From Cyanobacteriota bacterium (GTDB lineage Bacteria > Cyanobacteriota > Cyanobacteriia > PCC-6307 > Cyanobiaceae), in NCBI GenBank assembly GCA_026389285.1, contig JAPLID010000019.1:1-37831 (forward strand): 37,831 bases of DNA, read 5' to 3'. The position numbers and the translations under genes were made by a program. The notes beneath the pieces are model-generated. The model had not been told where the DNA came from. It ran no database searches and saw only the letters and a list, made by a program, of their open reading frames with translations. Shown piece after piece: positions 1-8,013 of the stretch (its first letter is position 1; each line of letters begins with the position of its first letter).

Positions 1-256
1 ACCTCGGATGGGCTCGCCTGTGCGAAGGACCGTTGCTTGATGGCGACAGGCCATCGGGCCATGGTCGTGGTGAGCAAGACAACCTGTGCCATGGCCTCGT
101 TTGTGGATGAACAACCGCCAGCCGAATCAAGAAGCTTGAACCGCACGAAAGCGTTCAGTGCCGATGCTTCGGGATGATGGGCCTAGTGATCAGCTGATCT
201 TAGGGCTGGGATGCCACCGCGGCATCTTGATAGAATGGGGTTGAAAAGATTGTTGG
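1..256. other. Left-edge region without an identifiable gene
   Basis: No protein family could be recognised here. One plus-strand frame is open from the window edge for about 57 codons but resembles nothing I know, so it may be the tail of a gene that starts outside or chance. A TAGAAT hexamer at 231-236 could be the -10 element of a promoter for the following plus-strand gene; no convincing -35 element is visible. A short inverted repeat (ATGCC/GGCAT, five-base loop) lies at 211-225. Confidence 0.3.
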
Positions 257-1591
257 TTGCTGTCGTTTGCTCTGTCCCCCATGCCTGCCTGCCTGAGCGA
301 TTCCGCGATAGATCGCAACGATCCTCCCTGGCAGGTCTGGATTGGCCGGTTCGCCATCGAGCAACTGGAGCAGGAGCTGGAGCGTGGTGGCTCCATTCTG
401 TTGTTTCCCAATGATCCAGGCCATGATCCCGTCATTGCTGAACATTGGCAACATAGCCAGCCCCGTAGATTATGGGTATCACTTGATGTGTTGGGCGAGG
501 AAGATGGTGAAGTTGAATGGAATTACTATAATGACTCACGTCAAAACGGCGTTCTGAGTCTTGGTGATCTCCAGTCCCGTTTCCCGAATCTTCGTCTTCT
601 TGAACAGTCGAGGCTTTATCAGCGCCGTCTTGATGCTCTGATGGATCGCTGGACCCAGGAAGACCCTCAGATTGCAGACCTCCTCGCCATGGAGGGTGGG
701 CGCCTCTGGTTCCAGGGCCTCTATTCCGTACCGATCCTTTCTGGGGTTGGCTCCTGGATATCGCGCTTTGCGGAGGTCATCTGGACCCCTTCGGTTTCGC
801 TGTCCATCGCCCGTGAGCATGCTCAGCAGGAGTTGAATCCCTGGCTGGATTCCGCGGGTTTTGCTTCCATGCAGGAGTTGCCTCCTCGTTCAGATTCTAT
901 TCAGGCTGGCTTTGTCTGGAGTCAAGATCGCTTAGGACGTCTAGCAACTCAGGTCAGGGAGCAGGCCGAGCAGATCGCAGTGCTTTCAACGGCCCGCGAT
1001 GTCCTGGTTCGGGATTATCAACACCTACAGCTCCATTGCGACAATTGTGCTGGTGAGCGAGATCGCCTTTCGGGACTCACGGCTGAACTCCAAGCTCAAT
1101 TGGAGCAGTCATCTTTACTCCAAGAGTCCTGGGCTCTTCGTTGTCTTCAGCTGGAAGAGCAGGACGCCAGTCTGACGGGGCAACACGAGGTTTTGGTTCA
1201 TGAGCGTGACGGCCTGTTGGTTGAATGCCAATCCCTAATGAGTGAACGGGAAGGGTTATTGCAGGTGCGCGATGGGCTGTTGGAGGCGCAGCAGACTCTG
1301 CAGGCTGAACGTGATGGATTGGTGAGCGATCGCGATGCGGTTGCCGGAGAGCGGAATGGACTACTTGCGGAACGTCAGTCGCTGGAGATTGAGCGGGATG
1401 CGCTTCTAAAAGAGCGTGAAGATCTTGCCAGTCGACTGGAACTCTTTGAGGTCGACCTACGACAAGCTCAACAACATCGTCTTCAGATCAGAGCTGAGGT
1501 TGATGATATTCTTGCTGTGTTGATTGGCGATAGTGATCCCGCTGGATCAGCGAAGACCAATGGCGATCTTTTGGATTCGTCAAAGCAATGA
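257..1591 (+). CDS. Coiled-coil protein with N-terminal domain of unknown function
   Basis: Function is not known. The first 210 residues form a globular domain whose motifs (W-x-Y-Y-N-D near residue 90, then G-x-L, P-N-L and a conserved L-D-x-L-x-x-x-W stretch) remind me of the domain in cyanobacterial FkbM-methyltransferase-like surface-glycan proteins, but no SAM-binding glycine motif is visible. From about residue 225 it becomes a coiled coil. Residues 316-399 are twelve consecutive seven-residue units, most of the type ERDGLL-x, an unusually regular heptad ladder. The start used is TTG at 257; ATG at 281 (residue 9) is an equally plausible start and may be the real one. The last 12 bases overlap the end of the convergent gene at 1580. 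Context suggests a structural or tethering partner of the adjacent glycan genes (inference). Confidence 0.7.
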   Translation: MLSFALSPMPACLSDSAIDRNDPPWQVWIGRFAIEQLEQELERGGSILLFPNDPGHDPVIAEHWQHSQPRRLWVSLDVLGEEDGEVEWNYYNDSRQNGVLSLGDLQSRFPNLRLLEQSRLYQRRLDALMDRWTQEDPQIADLLAMEGGRLWFQGLYSVPILSGVGSWISRFAEVIWTPSVSLSIAREHAQQELNPWLDSAGFASMQELPPRSDSIQAGFVWSQDRLGRLATQVREQAEQIAVLSTARDVLVRDYQHLQLHCDNCAGERDRLSGLTAELQAQLEQSSLLQESWALRCLQLEEQDASLTGQHEVLVHERDGLLVECQSLMSEREGLLQVRDGLLEAQQTLQAERDGLVSDRDAVAGERNGLLAERQSLEIERDALLKEREDLASRLELFEVDLRQAQQHRLQIRAEVDDILAVLIGDSDPAGSAKTNGDLLDSSKQ

Positions 1592-1828
1592 TCGGCGCAG
1601 TATCTTCAAGCGTTCAATCGCCAGCTGTTGGCGCGAGCGAAGATTCAAGCAATCTATTGTCGTGGTTTCAATAGTACGATTGGCATCTTGCAACTGTTTT
1701 TGAAGCGCATCGCAATTGTCGACAATTTTTTGGAGACGATCGAAAGCCTGTTGTTCCCTCCGAATTAAAAGTTCCTGGAGCTCTTGGTTTTGATTCTGTG
1801 GCGTGAGTTCAGTTTTGGAATGTGACAT
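1580..1828 (-). CDS. Small coiled-coil protein, unknown function
   Basis: An 82-residue hydrophilic protein with no membrane segment. Most of it is predicted by eye to be helical and coiled-coil-forming, rich in Gln, Glu, Arg and Leu, and it ends in a basic stretch (ERLKILRRSLL). It starts with ATG 27 bases downstream of the sulfotransferase stop, so it could be the last gene of the minus-strand glycan operon. Its stop codon lies inside the last codons of the convergent gene at 257-1591 (12-base overlap). Both members of this convergent pair are coiled-coil proteins, so an interaction is conceivable, but this is only inference. No family was recognised. Confidence 0.6.
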   Translation of the reverse strand: MSHSKTELTPQNQNQELQELLIRREQQAFDRLQKIVDNCDALQKQLQDANRTIETTTIDCLNLRSRQQLAIERLKILRRSLL

Positions 1829-1855
1829 AGAGCGAAGATGGTGATAGATGGTTTG

Positions 1856-2710
1856 TCAAGAATTGAGTTGTGAGCTACTGCTTGGTTGATGGTTATCAGC
1901 TAAGTAGGGATAGGGTGCATCAGGATCGGCATCATAGCCCAACCTTTCACAGAGTTCTGAATAGGACAGGGATCTACTCGTTTCAAGCTGGAGATCACTG
2001 CTGACCGGGTGCCGTTGCCGAGGTTCAATCGTGTTGCCATGGCGACCACTGTCACCTGAGAGTTCAATCGCCTCAAAGGTTTCTAATGCTGCTTCGCAAA
2101 AAGAGAGTTCCAGGATCTGAGTGATGCTTTTTAGCTGCAGTGTTGGTTCGAGTACAAAATTTTCGTAATATATCATCGGCATATCGGCGGCAACGTTAAG
2201 CATGATTAGGCAACGTTGGCAAAATTCATCCAGGCTGGAGAGAGAAATCTGGGTATCCCAATGGGAGTGAATCATTGACATCCAGCAATCCAATGGATGG
2301 CGGACTGTCAAGAGTGAGAGCAGCGATGCTCGCTGCCGCATGGCTTCAGAGACAGCAAAGTCATCACGGGCCAGGGGGCCGCAAAAAAAATCGACATGGT
2401 CGTGACAACGCACCACCAGATCCAGTCCCTGCTGGCTGGTTTTTTGCAGCAAGCCTTCAATGGCTCCCGCAAAAGCGGCCATACTTAAAACGGGATCTTT
2501 GCCATTATGTTTGTGGGCTAGTTGCTGGCAGATATCAGTAGGGCAATAATTTTTTTGCCATGGATTTCTGACCAGGCGCAGATAGGCAAGGGGATTGACT
2601 TCATTGAGAAGAATGACGGCTGGTAAAGAGGCGATACATTTGGAAATTAGCGTGCCACCACTGCATGCCCAATGATGGATTAGCCTCAGTTTTAGTGTTG
2701 AGGTGTTCAT
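1856..2710 (-). CDS. Sulfotransferase-family protein
   Basis: Probably transfers sulfuryl groups from PAPS to a glycan or protein. Two hallmark sites are visible: an N-terminal 5'-phosphosulfate-binding loop following a beta strand (LIHHWACSGGTLISK, residues about 10-24) and the 3'-phosphate-binding segment (VRHPLDCWMSMIHSHW, about 135-150). At 284 residues it matches the usual size of the single-domain family. The ATG overlaps the TGA of the upstream 1409-residue glycosyltransferase by four bases (ATGA), so the two are translationally coupled. The context argues for sulfation of the glycan built by the same operon. The acceptor cannot be read from the sequence. It might instead act on a secreted protein. 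Base composition is lower in GC than the housekeeping genes further right. Confidence 0.75.
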   Translation of the reverse strand: MNTSTLKLRLIHHWACSGGTLISKCIASLPAVILLNEVNPLAYLRLVRNPWQKNYCPTDICQQLAHKHNGKDPVLSMAAFAGAIEGLLQKTSQQGLDLVVRCHDHVDFFCGPLARDDFAVSEAMRQRASLLSLLTVRHPLDCWMSMIHSHWDTQISLSSLDEFCQRCLIMLNVAADMPMIYYENFVLEPTLQLKSITQILELSFCEAALETFEAIELSGDSGRHGNTIEPRQRHPVSSDLQLETSRSLSYSELCERLGYDADPDAPYPYLADNHQPSSSSQLNS

Positions 2711-5700
2711 TTAGATGGCTCTTGGCTCTGCGACAAATGGAACTGCAATGGCTTTGTGGCTTGGTAGTGAAAGTGAGCGAAATATTCTCGATCACAGAGA
2801 AGGCCAGTTATGGAAATAATCTCACAGTTTGTGTACATCCATAGCTTGCAGACGCGAGCCAGTTCGTTGGCGGGTATGAGTTTCAAATGGATAGCATAAT
2901 AGTCGTTAAAATGATCGCTAAAATCTGCTTTGAGTATATTGTCTTTTCGCCTATATTCCATGATCGCCTGGATGTTGGCTTGCTCAATGCTGGCAGGCCC
3001 TGCAATTGTGTGAGTTATGTGAGGATACTTCATCTCACAGCGTCTCGTCCAGTCAAAGTCAATTCTTAGCTTTGCTGATTCAGCTTGATTCTTCAGCCTG
3101 AGTTTGCCATCTTCAAGCCTGGAAAAGGGATTGATTGGGCCATCCGGTCCATTGATTTCAATCTTGAAGTTGCGGAGGCGCAGGCCGAGCAGAGTGCAGA
3201 GTTTTTGATGTTGCGGATGGGCTGAGTGGAGGATGGTTGGTAGAAATGATTCAATCTGGCTGGATTCGCATTGCCACTTGTCGTTATGTTCGTGGCCAAC
3301 TCGCGGCAACTCATTGATAACAAAATCATTGGGGTTCAGTACAAGCGCACCAGGGGGGGCAACTTCACAGGCTTCAACCCTTGCCCCCGGATCCATGATC
3401 TGCAGGCTCCTGGCCGCGAGACTGGCTGCAGTTGAGTCGGGATCAGTCAGTATGTAGACAGTTCTATGTCTTTGGTACTCAGGTTCAAATTCGCCAATGG
3501 AGTGTTTCAGGTACTTAAATATTGAATCAATGCTTGCATTGCGATCAAACCACTCCCAGCAGGCTTGGGACATTTTTTCCCATTGTTCGGGGTTGGTTGC
3601 CTTGATGATTTGCGGGATCTCCTCTTTTCGATGTGCGCGTAGGTAGTGTAATCCTTTTATTAGCGGTTCTGGATAGTTTATTTCGACGCCGTCGGTAATA
3701 ATCAGGGGAGTGCCAAGGGCCAGGTATTCGATTTCGCGGTAACACTTAGGTGCATTGCCATGAAAGCATACGCCAAATTTTGATTGAGAGATCAGGGTCA
3801 GATATTCTTCCTGGCTGTAGCGATTGCTTTGCTTTGCGTTTATTTTGTCCGCGCATGCATAGACATCAATATAGTTCTCCCATCCTGTGAACTTTTGGCG
3901 AAAGTGTTCCTGGGTTTCATTTTCAATGGACCCAGCAAAGAAGCTGCCGATGGTTCGCTCGGAAAAGTGATGTCGGCCCAGTTGTTGGCGAGCTTGCTCA
4001 AGCTTCACCGGTGCATAGCCCCAGTATGTGAGTTTGTGATTTCTGGAATTGACAAGATGATACTGATTGGCAAAGAATGCATGTTTGTATTCTACGTATC
4101 CAGGCCAGCGAGGAGGATCCTTCTTCCCATCCTCAAGATTAATGATCAGATCGCGTTCAAATAGGAGAATATCGCCGGGATCTCCCCACCAGAAGTAGCC
4201 ATTGTCGCTGAATGTAATACGAGTATGTCCACGCATATACCATTCAAGGACGACATCATAAAAGGCGCATTTCTGTGATCGCCAGTAATGGCGATCCTCG
4301 GGGCCGTACTGGGGGATCGTGATCAGTGGTTGGTTGATTTCTGGCTCTTTGGCTGTCTGCAGACCAGGCAGGTTGCGTTCGATGGGGCCACCAAAACAGC
4401 ACTTATCCTGCAACAGGACCATGACATCACGGCAATATTGGCTACGCGATTCAATCTCAGTTTGGGGTATCTTCTGCAGGCGTTCAGGCAGACTTTCCAG
4501 ATCTGCTTCAGGATGGATCAGAATCAGCTCCTGCCATTCCTTAAAGCGACCCTGGCTGAGGCTGGCTAACTCTGGAAGCTCAAGGCTGTCATTCAGGAGT
4601 ATGGGAATCGAACCCACAGCCATTGCTTCCCAGAATCTTGCTGGGTTGGAACCACGACCGGCAGGGCAGAGGCTAAAGATGGAATCACTCAGAAGGCGAT
4701 TGTAGCGCTGATAAAAATCAAGCTCTGATGGATTTGTGCCATTTGCATCGATGCTGGAGAGTTTTCTGACGCTACCATCATCAGTTTTGATGCTGCTTTT
4801 ATCGGCAAAGGCAATATGAAAACGGTGCCTGTTTTTTAGCCCAACTAGATTGTTGGCCTCATTGCCGCAGGCCTGAGATGTGGCCGCGCTTTGGAAGGTG
4901 GCAAGGAAAGGCTTATCCCCTGGATCACGAATGACGAGGCCATCCATTCTTCCGGCCTCTCTGGCATGGGTTGGATAGCAATACCAGGCTCTGAGTTGGA
5001 TGGAATCGTATTCATTCTGAGCTTTCATTTTGTGGACAAGCCAGAGTGTATCAATCCCGCTTTCTTTGAAAAGATGACCATGTTGTTGCCAGTCTGCATG
5101 TTGGCAGACCGTATGTGTTTGCAACGACAGGCCATGGGTGACCAGTTGATCGCGCAGATCTTTGATGCGGCTGTGGATGGCTTGTGATGCGACTTCCGGA
5201 TTGCGTTGGAGAATGATATAGGTGCTCCAGGGTGAGCTGAGGTAAAGGTGCACAGTCGAGCCATGGCATTGAGGGCCAGGTAGAAGCTGATGGATGTTGA
5301 AGGCATCTTCTTCTGTGCGATTATCTTGATCCCAATGCTCGCAATCGCCTGCAAAACGTGGGCCTCTTGTGCCTCGATCCTGGCGCATGCTTAATGTTGG
5401 CTGGCAGAAGCCCCAGAGGAAAAGCTCTTGTGGGGACATGGTTTTGTATGAGATATTTTCTGCTGGAGTGCAGCCGATGCTGGGCCAATAGCGATCCTCA
5501 AAGTAGAGAAAATCTTGGTTGTAGAATATCTGGAAACGGTGGCCGAAGCTAGCCACGCAGTTCAGGGTGTTGAGGTCAAGGCTTAGCTGGCTGCGAAGAA
5601 TCCAGGTGTAGCTTGCGCCTTGTGCTGGTAATGCCGGGGTTGTATCTGGCTGATTCGCCTCTTGTTCCGCAATCAGTTCCAGGCTTTTGAGGGCTGTTTG

Positions 5701-6936
5701 CTCCTGTTTGTGGGTGAATAGCACTAGCTCGCAGCCATCTTGTGGCTCCCATTCGGGTTGTTCAGTTGTGGCGACCAGCTTTAGATGCAGTGTCTGTAAT
5801 GGCTCAGCTGCGAATGCAGTTACGCTGAGAAAGTTTCGCCGGCCACCGCCGTAGATTTCAATCGGTGTCTGATCCCTTTTTGTCGATTCAGATGATGGTG
5901 TGGAATTGCACTGCAGTAGTAAATGATATTGTTCGCTGCTTTTTCTTGGCAATCTCAGGCAGCCTCCCACCAGTTGGCAGGGTTGATGCAATTCCAGGCT
6001 TATGCCATGGCGAAGTAGATCAGCCATTGGTAGGAAAAAGGCATCTTCGCTGGCTGGAGAGCTCGAATCGGGATTGGGTGTGATCGTTTTTGCGTGGACT
6101 GAGCCGAGGCAGTGATGGCTCCAGCTCAGGCCGATGAAGGTCTGGGCTAGCTGGAACGGAGCCGCATCGTTCTCAGATACTGGCAGCAGCTTGTGAGTAC
6201 CAGCATTGACACATTGCTGGTTGATCAGAAGTCCTGAAAGTTTTTCCGTGGATCGCGTCCAGATGGTGTGTTCGAGTTCCGATTCTTCTTCAGGGCTGAG
6301 GCTGGGATGGACATACGTCGCTCCACCAAAAAGACGGTCGTGCTCTTTATGGTAAGTCCGAGTTGTTTCCTGGTGTCGATGCAGGCTACGCAAGTGGTAG
6401 CAGGGATTCTTGATCTTGAACCCATGGCTCCACATCACATAGGCGATGCGATTATCGCAACCAGGGTAGCCGAGCGGGAAGTTGCTTAGGTGGAGAAGGT
6501 TTTCAGTGATGGCTGCATCGCTTCGCACCCCCCAGGTGTCCTGGGTCCACTGGGGATAATCATTCAGGGATGGCCGGGTGGAATCTGTTTTGATGTTGTA
6601 ACGGCTTAATGCCATAAATGTATACTGGCTGCTCATGGTTTCCATGAGATTCGCCAGGCTTCCCCCGAGTTCAATATCGGCATTGACCAAAATTCCGATA
6701 CTGTCTTGTTCCTTCCTCATCAGCCGCAGCCAGTCTGCGTAGGTCAGCCGTTGGGATTGTGGGATGACGTCTACCTTGGCGCGAGAGGGGGGCAGGGCTG
6801 GTGCCCCGGGCTCCACAAAGATCACGGCACGGTCGATCTCAGGGTGATTGAGATTCCCCCTCAGGCAGGTGTCGATTTCTTCCTGACGTTTTGGATCACG
6901 TGTGCGGTAGTACTGGCAGAATAAAATGATATTCAT
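2707..6936 (-). CDS. Giant multidomain glycosyltransferase with two exostosin-like domains
   Basis: A 1409-residue protein. Residues 1-235 form an N-terminal domain (QYY near residue 9, NADIELG near 84, then PQW-x-QDTW, GCDNRIA and SHGF motifs) shared with the gene at 8014-10329. A linker or beta-rich part follows to about 540. A first exostosin/GT47-like domain carries FSLCPAGRGSNPARFWEAMA near 753 with the typical G-x-I-P-I-L following. A second, separate domain carries FGVCFHGNAPKCYREIEYLA near 1052 followed by LGTPLIITDG. The last 220 residues are unassigned. Both later domains have the nucleotide-sugar-site pattern of GT-B enzymes (P/G-rich loop, E at the helix start, G-x-P-L/I). It overlaps the next gene upstream and the sulfotransferase downstream by four bases each, so the three are one operon. 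The likely role is polymerisation of a repeating glycan by two activities in one chain. Donor and acceptor are unknown. No signal peptide is seen. Confidence 0.75.
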   Translation of the reverse strand: MNIILFCQYYRTRDPKRQEEIDTCLRGNLNHPEIDRAVIFVEPGAPALPPSRAKVDVIPQSQRLTYADWLRLMRKEQDSIGILVNADIELGGSLANLMETMSSQYTFMALSRYNIKTDSTRPSLNDYPQWTQDTWGVRSDAAITENLLHLSNFPLGYPGCDNRIAYVMWSHGFKIKNPCYHLRSLHRHQETTRTYHKEHDRLFGGATYVHPSLSPEEESELEHTIWTRSTEKLSGLLINQQCVNAGTHKLLPVSENDAAPFQLAQTFIGLSWSHHCLGSVHAKTITPNPDSSSPASEDAFFLPMADLLRHGISLELHQPCQLVGGCLRLPRKSSEQYHLLLQCNSTPSSESTKRDQTPIEIYGGGRRNFLSVTAFAAEPLQTLHLKLVATTEQPEWEPQDGCELVLFTHKQEQTALKSLELIAEQEANQPDTTPALPAQGASYTWILRSQLSLDLNTLNCVASFGHRFQIFYNQDFLYFEDRYWPSIGCTPAENISYKTMSPQELFLWGFCQPTLSMRQDRGTRGPRFAGDCEHWDQDNRTEEDAFNIHQLLPGPQCHGSTVHLYLSSPWSTYIILQRNPEVASQAIHSRIKDLRDQLVTHGLSLQTHTVCQHADWQQHGHLFKESGIDTLWLVHKMKAQNEYDSIQLRAWYCYPTHAREAGRMDGLVIRDPGDKPFLATFQSAATSQACGNEANNLVGLKNRHRFHIAFADKSSIKTDDGSVRKLSSIDANGTNPSELDFYQRYNRLLSDSIFSLCPAGRGSNPARFWEAMAVGSIPILLNDSLELPELASLSQGRFKEWQELILIHPEADLESLPERLQKIPQTEIESRSQYCRDVMVLLQDKCCFGGPIERNLPGLQTAKEPEINQPLITIPQYGPEDRHYWRSQKCAFYDVVLEWYMRGHTRITFSDNGYFWWGDPGDILLFERDLIINLEDGKKDPPRWPGYVEYKHAFFANQYHLVNSRNHKLTYWGYAPVKLEQARQQLGRHHFSERTIGSFFAGSIENETQEHFRQKFTGWENYIDVYACADKINAKQSNRYSQEEYLTLISQSKFGVCFHGNAPKCYREIEYLALGTPLIITDGVEINYPEPLIKGLHYLRAHRKEEIPQIIKATNPEQWEKMSQACWEWFDRNASIDSIFKYLKHSIGEFEPEYQRHRTVYILTDPDSTAASLAARSLQIMDPGARVEACEVAPPGALVLNPNDFVINELPRVGHEHNDKWQCESSQIESFLPTILHSAHPQHQKLCTLLGLRLRNFKIEINGPDGPINPFSRLEDGKLRLKNQAESAKLRIDFDWTRRCEMKYPHITHTIAGPASIEQANIQAIMEYRRKDNILKADFSDHFNDYYAIHLKLIPANELARVCKLWMYTNCEIISITGLLCDREYFAHFHYQATKPLQFHLSQSQEPSK

Positions 6937-8009
6937 TGGCGTCTGTAATCTCCCTTCGGCTGTGCCTGTGTGAGCTGGCTTTGGCTGTCTACCTGGTTCG
7001 GATCATGGCTATTGACCATCTGCCACCAGTAGTCGATGCTCAGGCGGTGCAGAACTTCGGCACGGCGTTGCGGTTCATCAAACCATGGTGCCAATGTCGC
7101 CTGCCAACTGCGCAGGCGCTCCAGAGACAATTCCTCGCTGTTCCAGTCCGAAACAATCACCACCGGCAGCTGGCGGTAGGCCCCATCCAGTCCCGAACTT
7201 CGAAGAATCGGAATCGCACCGTGCAGGAGTGCCAGCCAGGCCTTCGGCGAGGGATCAAGCCCTCCACCTGCCCCGCAGATCACGAAGGCATGCATTCGTA
7301 GCAGCCGCTCGAACATCGGGGCCGAGACCTCCTCTTCATACAGGCTGGACCAGGCCGGTAGCTCGTCCTGGCAGAGCTTGGTGATCTGACGACGCAGGTT
7401 CCACTGCTTCCCTTCCCGAACGCGATGGGCGCAGAGTACCCGCAAAGGCCGGCTGGATTGTGGCTGGCAACTGGGAACTCGTACAGGGTCTTCACTGCCT
7501 CCCTCGGGAAAGGTGAGCCCCAGGGGCAGAGGCATCCAGTGTCGGTCGCTCTGCATTGACAGATTTTCTGCCGCCCAGCTCATCAACCGGGAATCGTCCA
7601 GAATCTGTTCAATGATCTTCTGTTCGCTGGCATGGAATGCTCGCCAGCGTTGATCCAGCTGCGTTGGCACGGTGATGTCCTCAGAACCGCTGATCAGGCG
7701 GAAACGCCCCTCAACCCGGGGCAGAACCTGGCTGTGAAAGAACTCCAACGCCGCAAAGGGCTGGCGCATGGACAGAAAGATGTGCCGTGGTGATGGCCCC
7801 TGACGTTGTTTAACCAACACGGTCTGGGGTGACTGCTCGTCGCTGAGTACCACCCAGTCACAGCGGGCAGCAATGCCGGTGATTCGGTAGGCATCAGCTC
7901 CAGAGCCTTTGGGAAACAGACGGGTGGAGTGAATCTGAATCTCCGTCGGCACGGCAGATACGAGGGTGCGGGCAGAACTCTTGCCCACATGCTTGGGGGC
8001 AGTCACCAC
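6933..8009 (-). CDS. Exostosin-like glycosyltransferase
   Basis: A 358-residue protein resembling a single GT47/exostosin-type domain. The C-terminal half holds the recognisable pattern: FVICGAGGGLDPSPKAWLAL, then HGAIPIL (residues about 239-266), with the Gly-rich stretch and the conserved A-x-P-I-L after a helix, as in the two neighbouring enzymes. The N-terminal part (residues 1-200) has a VVLSDE segment and a region with an RPLRVLCAHR strand, as expected for the acceptor-side Rossmann fold. GTG at 8009 is the start; only four bases separate it from the preceding stop, and its own stop overlaps the next ATG (ATGA). It therefore sits in the middle of the glycan operon. The sugar it transfers cannot be inferred. 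Confidence 0.6.
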   Translation of the reverse strand: MVTAPKHVGKSSARTLVSAVPTEIQIHSTRLFPKGSGADAYRITGIAARCDWVVLSDEQSPQTVLVKQRQGPSPRHIFLSMRQPFAALEFFHSQVLPRVEGRFRLISGSEDITVPTQLDQRWRAFHASEQKIIEQILDDSRLMSWAAENLSMQSDRHWMPLPLGLTFPEGGSEDPVRVPSCQPQSSRPLRVLCAHRVREGKQWNLRRQITKLCQDELPAWSSLYEEEVSAPMFERLLRMHAFVICGAGGGLDPSPKAWLALLHGAIPILRSSGLDGAYRQLPVVIVSDWNSEELSLERLRSWQATLAPWFDEPQRRAEVLHRLSIDYWWQMVNSHDPNQVDSQSQLTQAQPKGDYRRQ

Positions 8010-8013
8010 CAGC

